Shown: positions 52,915 to 62,213 of the stretch, piece by piece | Layout: each line of letters starts with the position of its first letter | How positions within the stretch are numbered: position 1 is the stretch's first letter | Origin: Candidatus Stramentimicrobium fermentans | GTDB lineage: Bacteria > Atribacterota > Phoenicimicrobiia > Phoenicimicrobiales > Stramentimicrobiaceae | Direction of reading: 5' to 3' | Length of the DNA stretch: 64,000 nt | NCBI GenBank assembly: GCA_012520575.1 | Contig: JAAYOB010000023.1 | Location: 62,001 to 126,000 of the forward strand | Notes under the pieces: generated by a model | What the model was told of the DNA's origin: nothing | Seen by the model: the letters and a program-made list of their open reading frames with translations, nothing else | The model's database searches: none | Program-made: the position numbers and the translations under genes

Positions 52915-53802
52915 TTATTGCTTTTGTCGAGATATTTTTTCTTCCCTTCTGATATCTCTATGCCTGAAAAAAACAGGATACCCTTTCTGTTTCAACTGGT
53001 GGGCCAATTTATTTACCATAAATACTGAACGGTGTCTACCTCCGGTACAACCAATAGCAATTGATAGATAGTTTTTTCCTTCTTTAATATAATAAGGTAT
53101 TAAAGAATCAATTAGCATAAAGAATTGTTTACTGGCTTGTTCCGTGATTGGAAATTGCCATAAATATTCTTGGACTTTTTTATCATTTCCGGAAAGCTCG
53201 CTGAGTGTGCTTTCATAAAAAGGATTAGGCAGGAACCGTACATCTAAAATAAGGTCAACATCAATGGGCAAACCATATTTATAGCCAAAAGACATCAGGC
53301 TAATCTGCATTTGGTCAACTGACCCTTGTTGAAAGTATTCGCGAATCTCTGCACTGAGCTGCCTGGGATCAAATCCAGAGGTATCAATGATTATACTTGC
53401 TCTGGATTTTAAATCATTCAATTTTTTCCGCTCCTCTTGTATATTCACTAAGATACTGGGAGAGGTCCGTAGGGGGTGCTTTCTTCTGGTCTCTCCAAAT
53501 CTCCGCACTATAACCTCATCTCTGGCTTCTAAAAATAGTATTTTCGGAGAAATATTCATGGTTTTCAGCTCTTCTAATGATTGAACCAGATCCCGTAAAA
53601 ATATTTCTCCTCTGATATCAACAACAAAAGCTACTTTAGATAGTTTACCTTTGGATTTCAGGCATAGCTCAGAGAATTTGGGAATTAACTGGGGAGGCAT
53701 ATTGTCAACACAAAAAAAATCCATATCTTCAAATACTTTAATGGCAACACTTTTGCCGGCACCAGACATTCCACTGATAATAATAAGTTGAAAGTTACTC
53801 AT
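52915..53802 (-). CDS. rapZ: RapZ/YvcJ nucleotide-binding protein
   Basis: A 295-aa RapZ-family protein: P-loop ISGMSGAGKSVAIKVFED near the N-terminus, FCVDNMPP, FLEARDEVIVRRFGETRRKHPL, and the C-terminal domain with IAIGCTGGRHRSVFM. In E. coli it controls GlmS via small RNAs; in Firmicutes it is linked to yvcK and whiA as here. ATG at 53802 begins at the family N-terminus; a GTG at 53823 overlapping the argS stop is an alternative with coupled translation. Confidence 0.94.
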   Translation of the reverse strand: MSNFQLIIISGMSGAGKSVAIKVFEDMDFFCVDNMPPQLIPKFSELCLKSKGKLSKVAFVVDIRGEIFLRDLVQSLEELKTMNISPKILFLEARDEVIVRRFGETRRKHPLRTSPSILVNIQEERKKLNDLKSRASIIIDTSGFDPRQLSAEIREYFQQGSVDQMQISLMSFGYKYGLPIDVDLILDVRFLPNPFYESTLSELSGNDKKVQEYLWQFPITEQASKQFFMLIDSLIPYYIKEGKNYLSIAIGCTGGRHRSVFMVNKLAHQLKQKGYPVFFRHRDIRREEKISRQKQ

Positions 53803-53819
53803 GTAAACTATTATTTCCT

Positions 53820-55508
53820 TCACATTTTTTCAGGAGCTTGAATACCTAGTAAAGAGAGTGAATTCTCTAAGACAATTTTAATACAGCTAATCAGATAAAG
53901 GCGGGCTAAGGAGAGTTTTTTATCCTCACCAATCACTTTATATTCGGTATAATATTTATGAAATAGGCTGGCTAATTCATGTAAATAGCCGGCAATTAAA
54001 TAGGGTTTACGCTGCTCCGCACTTCTCTCCACTATCTTTTTAAATTGACCTAATTTTTTAATAATCTCCAATTCTTCTTTTTTATCTAATAGCACTAAGT
54101 CGATACTATCCTTATTCCAGTCATTTAAAACTATATTTCTGGCACTGCCCTTTTCTATTATACTGCAAATACGGGCATAGGCATACTGGATATAAAAAAC
54201 AGGGTTTTCCAGGGATTGGGATTTGGCAATATCCAGATTAAATTCGGTATGACTATCATGGCTATTCATCAGGAAAAAATATCTGGCTACATCCGTGCCT
54301 ACCTCTTTTAGCAAATCTTTTAAGGTGATGAATTGCCCTCCCCGGGTACTCATACCGATTATTTGTCCTGCCCTCACTAAGGTAACAAATTGCACCAGAA
54401 GCACCTGGAAAGAATCTTTGGCATAACCTAAGGCCTGAATGGCAGCTTTCATCCTGTTGATGTAACCATGGTGGTCAGAGCCCCATATATCGATTAAAGT
54501 GGTAAAGCCTCTCCGGTATTTATCATCATGGTAGGCAATATCAGAAGCGAAATAAGTATCTTCCCCATTCTCCTTAGTTACTACCCTGTCTTTTTCATCT
54601 CCAAAATCGGTCGATTTAAACCACAGAGCGCCTTTACTCGAAAAAATAAAGCCCTTTTGATTTAATTTCTCGATAACTGTCTGTACCCTGTTTTGGACAT
54701 ATAGTGATTCTTCGCTAAACCAATTATCAAATTTGACTCCAAAGGCAATTAGGTCTTCTCTGATATCTGCTAAAATTCTCTGCTTGGCATAATCCCTAAC
54801 AAAGCGTTTTGTTCCGGAATCAATTTTACCTTTAAATTTGTCTTGATTTTTTTCTTTAATTTCTTGTGCTATTGTAACAATATAGTCTCCCTGATATCCA
54901 TTTTCCGGAAAGACTACTTCTTCCCCGCAGAGCTGTCTATAACGGGCCAAAACTGACTCACCGAGAAGGTCTATCTGTTTACCATGATCATTAATATAAT
55001 ATTCTGTAGCAACTTGATAACCGGCAGCGGCTAAGATTCTGGATAATGAATCTCCCACCACTGCACACTTTCCATGTCCAATATGTAACGGACCGGTGGG
55101 ATTCACACTAACATACTCCACTAATACTTTCTCGCCATTGCCTCTCTTGGAATGACCATATTTTTCTTTTTCAGAAATAATTTCAAGTAATAGACCATAG
55201 AATAAATCTTTCCGAAAATAAAAATTAATAAAACCAGGTCCCTCTATTTTAATTTTCTCAAATATTTCTGGGTTGTTCTGTTCCGCTTCCCGGCCAATGA
55301 ACTGAGCTATATTTTTAGCATTTCCTTCTAGCAGTCCTGACAGTTGTAAAGCAATATTGGTAGAAAGATGACCATGTGCCGGATTTTTGGGAATAGTTAA
55401 GATAATTTTTGGAATAGCTTTCAGTTCAATCTTATTATTTTCTAGATATTGTGTTACAGCCCTACTAATAATCTGTTTTAAGTTATCGTCATTGGCTTTA
55501 TCAAACAA
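53820..55508 (-). CDS. argS: arginyl-tRNA synthetase
   Basis: Class I ArgRS (562 aa). The Arg-N domain (about 1-95) is followed by the Rossmann domain with PTGPLHIGHGKCAVVGDS (HIGH), and IIGMSTRGGQFITLKDLL in place of KMSKS. The first Lys is absent, as in most ArgRSs. The C-terminal DALR anticodon-binding domain has NPVFYIQYAYARICSI. The start is TTG at 55508 behind AGAGGA. tRNA-Arg(CCU) lies 72 bases upstream in the same direction, and both may share the promoter at 55918-55946. Confidence 0.96.
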   Translation of the reverse strand: MFDKANDDNLKQIISRAVTQYLENNKIELKAIPKIILTIPKNPAHGHLSTNIALQLSGLLEGNAKNIAQFIGREAEQNNPEIFEKIKIEGPGFINFYFRKDLFYGLLLEIISEKEKYGHSKRGNGEKVLVEYVSVNPTGPLHIGHGKCAVVGDSLSRILAAAGYQVATEYYINDHGKQIDLLGESVLARYRQLCGEEVVFPENGYQGDYIVTIAQEIKEKNQDKFKGKIDSGTKRFVRDYAKQRILADIREDLIAFGVKFDNWFSEESLYVQNRVQTVIEKLNQKGFIFSSKGALWFKSTDFGDEKDRVVTKENGEDTYFASDIAYHDDKYRRGFTTLIDIWGSDHHGYINRMKAAIQALGYAKDSFQVLLVQFVTLVRAGQIIGMSTRGGQFITLKDLLKEVGTDVARYFFLMNSHDSHTEFNLDIAKSQSLENPVFYIQYAYARICSIIEKGSARNIVLNDWNKDSIDLVLLDKKEELEIIKKLGQFKKIVERSAEQRKPYLIAGYLHELASLFHKYYTEYKVIGEDKKLSLARLYLISCIKIVLENSLSLLGIQAPEKM

Positions 55509-55580
55509 TTTGGTTTATCCTCTCATTTTTGCTAGTTTTCATAGTTTATATTTTTTCTTAGTGTAGGATTAAAACAATAG

Positions 55581-55656
55581 TGGAGCGCCCGAGAAGAGTC
55601 GAACTTCCAACACGGGGCTTAGGAAGCCCCTGCTCTATCCATTGAGCTACGGGCGC
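55581..55656 (-). tRNA. tRNA-Arg(CCU)
   Basis: Minus-strand cloverleaf: acceptor GCGCCCG/CGGGCGC, discriminator T, encoded CCA. The anticodon stem GGGGC/GCCCC encloses TTCCTAA (anticodon CCT). It is directly upstream of argS. Confidence 0.93.
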
Positions 55657-56022
55657 TTGAAATGGCTTTTAGCTATCAGTTTTCGGACTAAAACTGGAAA
55701 AGCAATGCCATGCAAAGATTATTACAGTTACTTGACACCAGCGCGATTACCAATAGGCTGAACATTGCCTTTTTAGTACATTCAAATATCACCGATTTTT
55801 TTAAAAGTTTACTCTTAACTAATGCTCCGTAGTTTTATTCTGCAATATTATATTCTGATATAATTTTTGGATTTTGGTGTAAAAATAATATGATTTTGAA
55901 AATTTTTACTGCACACTATTTTAACACAAAAACTGTTGATTAACAATTTGCTCTTGCACGTATTATGGGGAAATTTCTGATGCAGACTCTAATTTTTTAT
56001 TATTCAGCGAAGATATTTTTGG
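55657..56022. other. intergenic region between oppF and tRNA-Arg
   Basis: This is 366 AT-rich bases. It holds the repeat motif TTAGCTATCAGTTTTCGG (55669-55686) near the tRNA, shared in part with the hypD-hypE spacer, and a promoter at 55918-55946. No terminator with a T tract was found directly after oppF and no open frame of interest. Confidence 0.5.
55918..55946 (-). promoter_or_regulatory. promoter upstream of tRNA-Arg and argS
   Basis: Minus strand: -35 TTGTTA (55946-55941), 17-base spacer, -10 TAAAAT (55923-55918). It is 262 bases before tRNA-Arg and is the best-spaced pair in this gap. Confidence 0.5.
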
Positions 56023-56988
56023 TCAATAGAGGTGACATGCTACAAAATGTCCTTCTTCTATTTCTATAAACTCAGGTTCTGCTTTAGAACATATTTCCAT
56101 CACTTTGGGACAGCGGGGATGAAAATGGCAGCCCTTGGGTGGATCAACAGGGCTGGGTACATCTCCGGGCAATAAAATTCGGTGTCTCTTGTAATCAGGG
56201 TTGGGTACCGGTACTGCGGAGACCAATGCCTGAGCATATGGGTGCATGGTCTTCTGAAAAAATTTTTTAGTTGGCGCAATCTCCACCATCTTACCCAAAT
56301 ACATAACTGCAACACGGTCACTGACAAATTTAATAACACTCAAATCGTGGGCAATAAAGAGATATGTTAAGTTAAACTCTTTTTGTAATTCTTTAAACAG
56401 ATTAATTATCTGCGAACGAATAGAAACATCCAGTGCTGATACTGCTTCATCACAAATAATTATTTTAGGGTCCAAAGCCAGAGCCCGGGCGATTCCTATT
56501 CTCTGCCTCTGTCCGCCGCTAAATTCATGCGGGAAACGGTCCATACTATTAGCGGATATCCCAACCCTTTCCAGTACCTCTCCGACTTTCTTCATTCTCT
56601 TTTTATTATCCAATAAATTGTGTACTACCAAACCTTCCGCTATAATATTCTTTATTTTCATTCTGGGGTTGAGAGAGCTATAAGGGTCCTGGAATATCAT
56701 CTGCAAATCTTTCCTATAATCTCTCATCTTTTTTTTACTGATTCTGGCAATATTCTCTCCTTGATAGATTATTTCTCCACTGGTTGGTTCTTCTAAACGA
56801 AACATAGTTAAAGCAGCAGTTGACTTGCCACACCCTGATTCACCGACCAGCCCAAGAGTTTCCCCTTCATAAATGTCAAAACTGATATCATCTACTGCCT
56901 TTACCCATCCGGCGATAGTTCGAAATACCCCTTTTCTGATAGGAAAATATTTTACTAAATTCTTGACTGAGATTAATCGATTATTCAA
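56023..56988 (-). CDS. oppF: oligopeptide ABC transporter ATP-binding protein OppF
   Basis: A 321-aa ABC ATPase: Walker [16 protein letters not shown], signature [15 protein letters not shown], Walker [16 protein letters not shown], and the C-terminal oligo/dipeptide domain (from about 240) with [14 protein letters not shown]. It works with OppD to drive peptide uptake. TTG start at 56988 overlaps the oppD end by 8 bases, with AGGAGG 10 bases upstream. Confidence 0.95.
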   Translation of the reverse strand: MNNRLISVKNLVKYFPIRKGVFRTIAGWVKAVDDISFDIYEGETLGLVGESGCGKSTAALTMFRLEEPTSGEIIYQGENIARISKKKMRDYRKDLQMIFQDPYSSLNPRMKIKNIIAEGLVVHNLLDNKKRMKKVGEVLERVGISANSMDRFPHEFSGGQRQRIGIARALALDPKIIICDEAVSALDVSIRSQIINLFKELQKEFNLTYLFIAHDLSVIKFVSDRVAVMYLGKMVEIAPTKKFFQKTMHPYAQALVSAVPVPNPDYKRHRILLPGDVPSPVDPPKGCHFHPRCPKVMEICSKAEPEFIEIEEGHFVACHLY

Positions 56989-58012
56989 CTAAAGAAAGCC
57001 TCCTACTAAAACCAATCTTTTTGCTCTCTTCTCTTACTTTATCTACATACCAGCAGCGGACCAAGTGACCATCTTCAACTCCGGTCAACTCCGGTTCTTC
57101 CCTCTGACAGATTTCGGTAGCAAATACGCAACGGGGATGAAACTTACATCCTGTAGGAAAACAAAGACAGTCCGGTACCATGCCCGGTATTGACTCCAAT
57201 TTTTCCATTTCTAAGTCTAAACGGGGTATAGAGGTAAGCAAACCGAAGGTATAAGGGTGGAGAGGGTTGAAGAATATCGTTCGTGTATCACTATGCTCCA
57301 CTATCTTGCCAGCATACATTACAGCTATTCGGTCAGCAATCTCTGCTATTACTCCTAAGTCATGTGTTATCATAATCAAAGAACTATTAAACTGTTTTAA
57401 TAGATTTTTCATCAACTCCAGTATCTGAGCCTGAATGGTAACATCCAAAGCCGTCGTCGGCTCATCGGCTATTAATAAACTTGGATTACAGGCTAAAGCC
57501 ATAGCAATCATTGCCCTCTGCCTCATCCCTCCACTTAATTGGTGGGGATATTCGTCAAACCTTTGCTCCGGAATTGGAATACCTACCTGTTTTAAAAGCT
57601 CTATTACTTTTGTTCGTGCCTCTTGGTTACCCATCTTATAGTGTATTTTTAATACCTCTGAAATTTGAAAACCAATAGTTAAAACCGGATTTAAGGAGGT
57701 CATCGGCTCCTGAAAAATCATACCAATCTCTTTTCCTCTAATTTTACGCATCTGGTCTTCACTTTTCTGCAGTAAATCATCCCCTTTAAAGATAACTTCC
57801 CCTCCTACTACCTTTCCCGGATAATCAAGCAGTCTGACAACAGAAAAAGCAGTAACACTTTTACCGCACCCTGATTCACCGACCAACCCAAGTGTTTCCC
57901 CCTGGAATATGTCAAAATCAACACCATCGACAGCCTTGGCAATGCCATTTTCAGTAAAAAAATGGGTTTTTAGATCTTTTATTTCCAGAATTTTTTGTTT
58001 CCGTTCTACCAT
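56981..58012 (-). CDS. oppD: oligopeptide ABC transporter ATP-binding protein OppD
   Basis: A 343-aa ABC ATPase with Walker [16 protein letters not shown], signature LSGGMRQRAMIAMAL, Walker B LLIADEPTTALDVT, H-loop ITHDLGVIAE and a C-terminal extension with the cysteines DCLCFPTGCKFHPRC and FATEIC, a pattern linked to a possible Fe-S site in DppD-type proteins. The ATG overlaps the oppC stop (TAATG). Confidence 0.95.
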   Translation of the reverse strand: MVERKQKILEIKDLKTHFFTENGIAKAVDGVDFDIFQGETLGLVGESGCGKSVTAFSVVRLLDYPGKVVGGEVIFKGDDLLQKSEDQMRKIRGKEIGMIFQEPMTSLNPVLTIGFQISEVLKIHYKMGNQEARTKVIELLKQVGIPIPEQRFDEYPHQLSGGMRQRAMIAMALACNPSLLIADEPTTALDVTIQAQILELMKNLLKQFNSSLIMITHDLGVIAEIADRIAVMYAGKIVEHSDTRTIFFNPLHPYTFGLLTSIPRLDLEMEKLESIPGMVPDCLCFPTGCKFHPRCVFATEICQREEPELTGVEDGHLVRCWYVDKVREESKKIGFSRRLSLVE

Positions 58013-58947
58013 TACAATTCACCTCTCAGGCGAGGATCCAGTATATCCCTCAAGGTATCCCCTACTAAATTCCAGGAAAGCACAAACAAAACTATAAAAA
58101 TCCCGGGGAAGAATACGGCATACCAGTATTTCCCGGCATTTCCCGGTGAACCTATAATCCAATTACGGGCAAAGCTGACCATTTGACCCCAATCAGCATA
58201 ACCTAAAGGTGCTCCAACCCCTAAAAAACTGAGGGCTGCAGCGGTAACCACCATGGAACCGATGTTCATACTAGCCTGCACCAATACCGGAAAAATAGTG
58301 TTGGGCAGCAAGTGTAGCAATATAATTCGAAAATCCTTCACCCCTAAAGCTCTGGCTGCCATAATATAAATCTCCTGTTTAGTACTCAGAATACTCCCTC
58401 TGATAACCCGGGCATAGCCCATCCAGCCAAAGGCAATTAGCGCTACCATCACCTTATCCAGTCCGCGCCCTAAAATAGTAGTCAAAACCATGGCAGCAAC
58501 CAAGAAGGGGATAGATAAAAAGATATCCGTTATACGCATGAGCAGTTCATCTATCCAGCCACCGAAATAGGCAGCAATAGAGCCACTGATTACACCGATT
58601 AACATAGAGAAGACCACAGTAATTATTCCTACACGGAAGGCAGTCCTGGTCCCCCATATTAAGCCATAGAATATATCATAGCCACCCTGCGCCGTACCAA
58701 ATAGGGCTTTATCTCTATCTACCTGTTTACCTAAGGATTCAAAGACAACTCTCATTTCATCAGCCATAGGAAAACCAGGCGGTCTAGGCTCAATATCCCA
58801 GGTCATGCGCACTATCTGATAGGGGTCATCAAACAGAGGAGGAGCAATATAAGGAGCAAATATGGCTATAACAACAAAAAACAGGAGAAGCAACAAACCA
58901 ATTAAGGAAGTAGTATTGCTCAATAATTTTTTAATTATTCTATTCAT
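58012..58947 (-). CDS. oppC: oligopeptide ABC transporter permease OppC
   Basis: A 311-aa permease of the BPD_transp_1 family. The N-terminal OppC_N helix (about 14-35) is followed by five more helices. The EAA-type loop GVKDFRIILLHLLPNT is visible near residue 205. There is an insertion (about 45-85) between helix 1 and the permease core, on the outer side. It lies 5 bases after oppB. Confidence 0.93.
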   Translation of the reverse strand: MNRIIKKLLSNTTSLIGLLLLLFFVVIAIFAPYIAPPLFDDPYQIVRMTWDIEPRPPGFPMADEMRVVFESLGKQVDRDKALFGTAQGGYDIFYGLIWGTRTAFRVGIITVVFSMLIGVISGSIAAYFGGWIDELLMRITDIFLSIPFLVAAMVLTTILGRGLDKVMVALIAFGWMGYARVIRGSILSTKQEIYIMAARALGVKDFRIILLHLLPNTIFPVLVQASMNIGSMVVTAAALSFLGVGAPLGYADWGQMVSFARNWIIGSPGNAGKYWYAVFFPGIFIVLFVLSWNLVGDTLRDILDPRLRGEL

Positions 58948-58952
58948 TTGTA

Positions 58953-59990
58953 CTACTCCAAACGTACCCTGGGATCAATTAAGGCATAGGAAACATCAAC
59001 AATCAGGTTTCCTACTACCATTATAAAAGCAAACAGTACTGCAAAGCCGATAACTGAGCCATAGTCAAGCTGTTGAGCAGATGTTGCTGCCCAATAACCC
59101 ATTCCCGGATAGGTGAATACCGTCTCGGTAATTACCACCCCACCTAACATCCCAATAATCATCATTCCGGCTACGGTTACTACCGGTATCAGCGCATTCT
59201 TTTGGGCGTGCAGATAAATGACTTTTTTCTCTTCTACGCCTTTAGCCCGAGCAGTGCGGATATAATCTTTTCTCAGCGTATCCAGCATGCTGGAGCGGGT
59301 AATTCTCAGCAAATAAGCCCAGCTGATATAGGATAAGGTTATTATGGGACCGATTAAATGAATAATGGCATCCCAGAAAATATCTAAACGTCCGTTTAAA
59401 AGGGCATCAAAGGTAATAAAATGGGTGTAGTGTTTAAAATTACCCCCGGTATAGACTGCAAATTGTGCCCAGGCACTCAATCTTCCCGGCGGCATCCAGC
59501 CCAATATTCCATAAAAAATAAAAAGGATTAGTAAGCCAAAAATGAAAGTTGGTAAAGACCAGCCTATTATTGCCGTTACCCTGATAACCTGATCCAACAA
59601 ATCATTGTGATGGACTGCCGATATCACACCCAGCCAAATCCCCACCAAAATCACAGGAATAATAGAATAAAATACCAACTCCATAGTCGCAGGAAAGCGC
59701 TGCATAATTGCCTCCCATACCGGTTGATTCGCCGTGGAAGACCAACCAAAATCGAGCTTCATAAGCGATTTTAACCAATGAATATAACCTGCCGGGAAAG
59801 GGTCATCGAGATGGTATTTTTCTATCAAGCGCTGGGCAGACTGTGGATTTTTTAGCACATTAGGATTGTTGATATAAGTGGCTAACCTTTCCATGGGACT
59901 TAGCAATGAAAAAAGACAGAAGATAAGAAAGGTTACTCCCAATAAGATTAGAGGTAGCATCAATAACCGTCTTATTATATAGGACAACAT
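58953..59990 (-). CDS. oppB: oligopeptide ABC transporter permease OppB
   Basis: A 345-aa permease with six helices; the first (about 9-30) is typical of OppB/DppB. The EAA loop reads RAKGVEEKKVIYLHAQKNAL. The periplasmic region FPAGYIHWLKSLMKLDFGWS fits the family. It is separated from oppA by 200 bases that contain a strong hairpin. Confidence 0.93.
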   Translation of the reverse strand: MLSYIIRRLLMLPLILLGVTFLIFCLFSLLSPMERLATYINNPNVLKNPQSAQRLIEKYHLDDPFPAGYIHWLKSLMKLDFGWSSTANQPVWEAIMQRFPATMELVFYSIIPVILVGIWLGVISAVHHNDLLDQVIRVTAIIGWSLPTFIFGLLILFIFYGILGWMPPGRLSAWAQFAVYTGGNFKHYTHFITFDALLNGRLDIFWDAIIHLIGPIITLSYISWAYLLRITRSSMLDTLRKDYIRTARAKGVEEKKVIYLHAQKNALIPVVTVAGMMIIGMLGGVVITETVFTYPGMGYWAATSAQQLDYGSVIGFAVLFAFIMVVGNLIVDVSYALIDPRVRLE

Positions 59991-60077
59991 ATTTTTTTCT
60001 TCCTTATATTAGCAAACTTTCAACCTCTGGACAGAAGCAATTGTATTATATTAAAAACCATGTCTTATTTTAAAATT

Positions 60078-60122
60078 AAGGGTATGGAGCGAAAAGGGAT
60101 ATTAATCCCGCTCCATACCCTT
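60078..60122 (-). terminator. strong hairpin between oppA and oppB
   Basis: A perfect 14-bp inverted repeat AAGGGTATGGAGCG/CGCTCCATACCCTT has a 17-base loop that itself contains a smaller palindrome. On the minus strand AATTTTAAAATAAG follows, only moderately T-rich. Probably a partial terminator or 3-prime stabiliser that keeps oppA mRNA in excess over oppBCDF. Confidence 0.7.
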
Positions 60123-60190
60123 GCTATTTTCTATAAAAAACAATTATTTTTAACAAGAAATGACATCATTATCTATATGCTCTCTTCTTT

Positions 60191-62044
60191 CTATTCCTTG
60201 TAAATATAGTAGAAGTCAGCACTTTCCGGTAATCCGGAAATTACCGGGCTATGATAGAATCCTTTCACCCAATCTCTCTGCACATGAATACCGATAGGCT
60301 GATAGAGGTATAGGGCTAGCGCTTGATCATGGGCAATCTTAGTTAACTCTTCATAGATAGCCTTCTGCTCTTCCGGATCAACAGATTTGAGCGCTTTATC
60401 TATGAGCGGGTCGGTATTCTCTTTAGCCCAATCAACATATGGCTTTCCATAGAAGGCACTGTAAGTTCCGGTGCTTCCTAAATAGGTCGGCGCCCAGTTA
60501 TGGGGATGAGGATAATCCGCTAACCAGCCGATGGTATACATGGGCAGTTGTTCTGCCAAGAATTGTTTCAAGTAGGAAGACCACTGTACACCAATTGGAG
60601 TAAGCTCAAACTTGGGGTTAACAACTTTGGCATAGGTAGATAGCATATCACATACTGCCTTACGGACATCATTTCCTTCATTGTAAAAGATGTTGAATTT
60701 ACAGCCCTTCTCCCAGAGTTCTCCATTCCAGGCTAATTTGAATTCCTCTTTAGCTTTTTCTATATCGAATTCATAATACATTGCCGGGTCTTCGGTATAA
60801 CCATATAACGGTCTTGGGAAAGGTCCCGGATTACGAATAGCCTGTCCCTGTACGGTTTTTTCAATAAAGGTATCATAGGGGAATAGATAGGAGAATCCCT
60901 TTCGGACATGAATGTCGGAGAAGAAATCGGGGGGGATGCCCTCACCATCCAATTTACCGCTACCCAGGTTGGCATTGCCTTCCGCATTTAAGAGCCAGGG
61001 CATATTAGTAACTGTATTAGTCATTGTATCCCAGCCTTTTGTCAATTCTACACCTTCCATGTCTTCTACTTCATTCATATTAGTCACCGGAACATAGACT
61101 ATATCAGCATCACCCCTCTGCAGCATTAACTTACGAGTAGTCCATTCATTGATATACTGATATACTACTTCTTTCAGATGAGCGGGACCTCTCCAATGGT
61201 CATCAAATCTCTCTAACATGGTAGTCTCTTCCGGTACCCATCTCACCAGTTTAAACGGTCCCGTTCCGTTGGTTACTCTATAAAGCGGGTCTTCCTCGTT
61301 CTGTGGGTCATGGTATTTCCACCAGGTGTCGGCTTTACCATCCCAAGCACCCTGCTCAATAGACCATTCTTTGTTAATTATTGATGACCAGGAACCGCCA
61401 TGTGCCAAAATATTCATAAAGGGAGAATACGCCTGAGCCAGATGGAATATGATATTATTGCCGTCAATTTCTACTGCCTTGTCCACATAATCGGTAAATA
61501 CCTTAATCATGGCTTCTTTGTATTCATCTTTTACTTCACCATCAACAAAGATATCGCTATAGTTTTCTACTCCGGTAAGCTCCATGGCTATACCTTCAAT
61601 ACTATCTACCCCTAACAGGGGCTCTAAGAGCATCCACATTGGACCACCGGCACGGTCAAATATCATACCTCTCTTGAAACTATATTCAACATCTTCCACG
61701 GTTAATACGGCACCATTGTGGAATTTGACATTTTGTCTGATGGGGAAGGTGTAATTTAAACCGTCTGCTGAAATTAATCCGTTTTCTGCAGAGGGCACTT
61801 CGGTGGCGAGCATAGGAATAAACTTTTCAATACTGCCACCATCGTAAGCAATTAGGTTATCATAAATCGCAAAAATTATCTCACCGCTGGCGGTATCATA
61901 TGCCCAATGGGGGTCTAGGGTCTCTGGACCACCGATAGTGGCATAGACAACTCTATCCGGATTTGGCGGTTGAGCCAGAGCTCCGATTCCCAAACCCATA
62001 ACTATTGTTAGTACTAAAAGCATTGTCCATACTTTTCTACTCAA
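60191..62044 (-). CDS. oppA: peptide ABC transporter substrate-binding protein
   Basis: A 617-aa SBP_bac_5 family protein. The signal peptide (about 1-24, TMLLVLTIVMGLGIGALA) ends without a lipobox cysteine, so the protein should be free in the periplasm, as in diderms. The core shows the typical YATIGGPETLDPHWAYDTAS, FHNGAVLTVEDVEYSFKR and LDPALYLYQPIG-like late segment (LALYLYQPIGIHV). TTG start at 62044 has AAGGAGG 8 bases upstream. It is the first gene of the opp operon. Peptide versus nickel or sugar specificity cannot be read from sequence. Confidence 0.92.
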   Translation of the reverse strand: MSRKVWTMLLVLTIVMGLGIGALAQPPNPDRVVYATIGGPETLDPHWAYDTASGEIIFAIYDNLIAYDGGSIEKFIPMLATEVPSAENGLISADGLNYTFPIRQNVKFHNGAVLTVEDVEYSFKRGMIFDRAGGPMWMLLEPLLGVDSIEGIAMELTGVENYSDIFVDGEVKDEYKEAMIKVFTDYVDKAVEIDGNNIIFHLAQAYSPFMNILAHGGSWSSIINKEWSIEQGAWDGKADTWWKYHDPQNEEDPLYRVTNGTGPFKLVRWVPEETTMLERFDDHWRGPAHLKEVVYQYINEWTTRKLMLQRGDADIVYVPVTNMNEVEDMEGVELTKGWDTMTNTVTNMPWLLNAEGNANLGSGKLDGEGIPPDFFSDIHVRKGFSYLFPYDTFIEKTVQGQAIRNPGPFPRPLYGYTEDPAMYYEFDIEKAKEEFKLAWNGELWEKGCKFNIFYNEGNDVRKAVCDMLSTYAKVVNPKFELTPIGVQWSSYLKQFLAEQLPMYTIGWLADYPHPHNWAPTYLGSTGTYSAFYGKPYVDWAKENTDPLIDKALKSVDPEEQKAIYEELTKIAHDQALALYLYQPIGIHVQRDWVKGFYHSPVISGLPESADFYYIYKE

Positions 62045-62213
62045 CTTTATATCCTCCTTACTTTTTTATTCTTTCCTTCAATCAAAATAAATAGTTATTA
62101 CCTTTGTATTCCTGTTTATTTTCACCTCCTCCCACTCTTTGTGCTGATCTATTATTGTTTTATAGTTTAGTCTGATATTATCCTGAATTTGCAAGTATGT
62201 CTATAATTATTTT

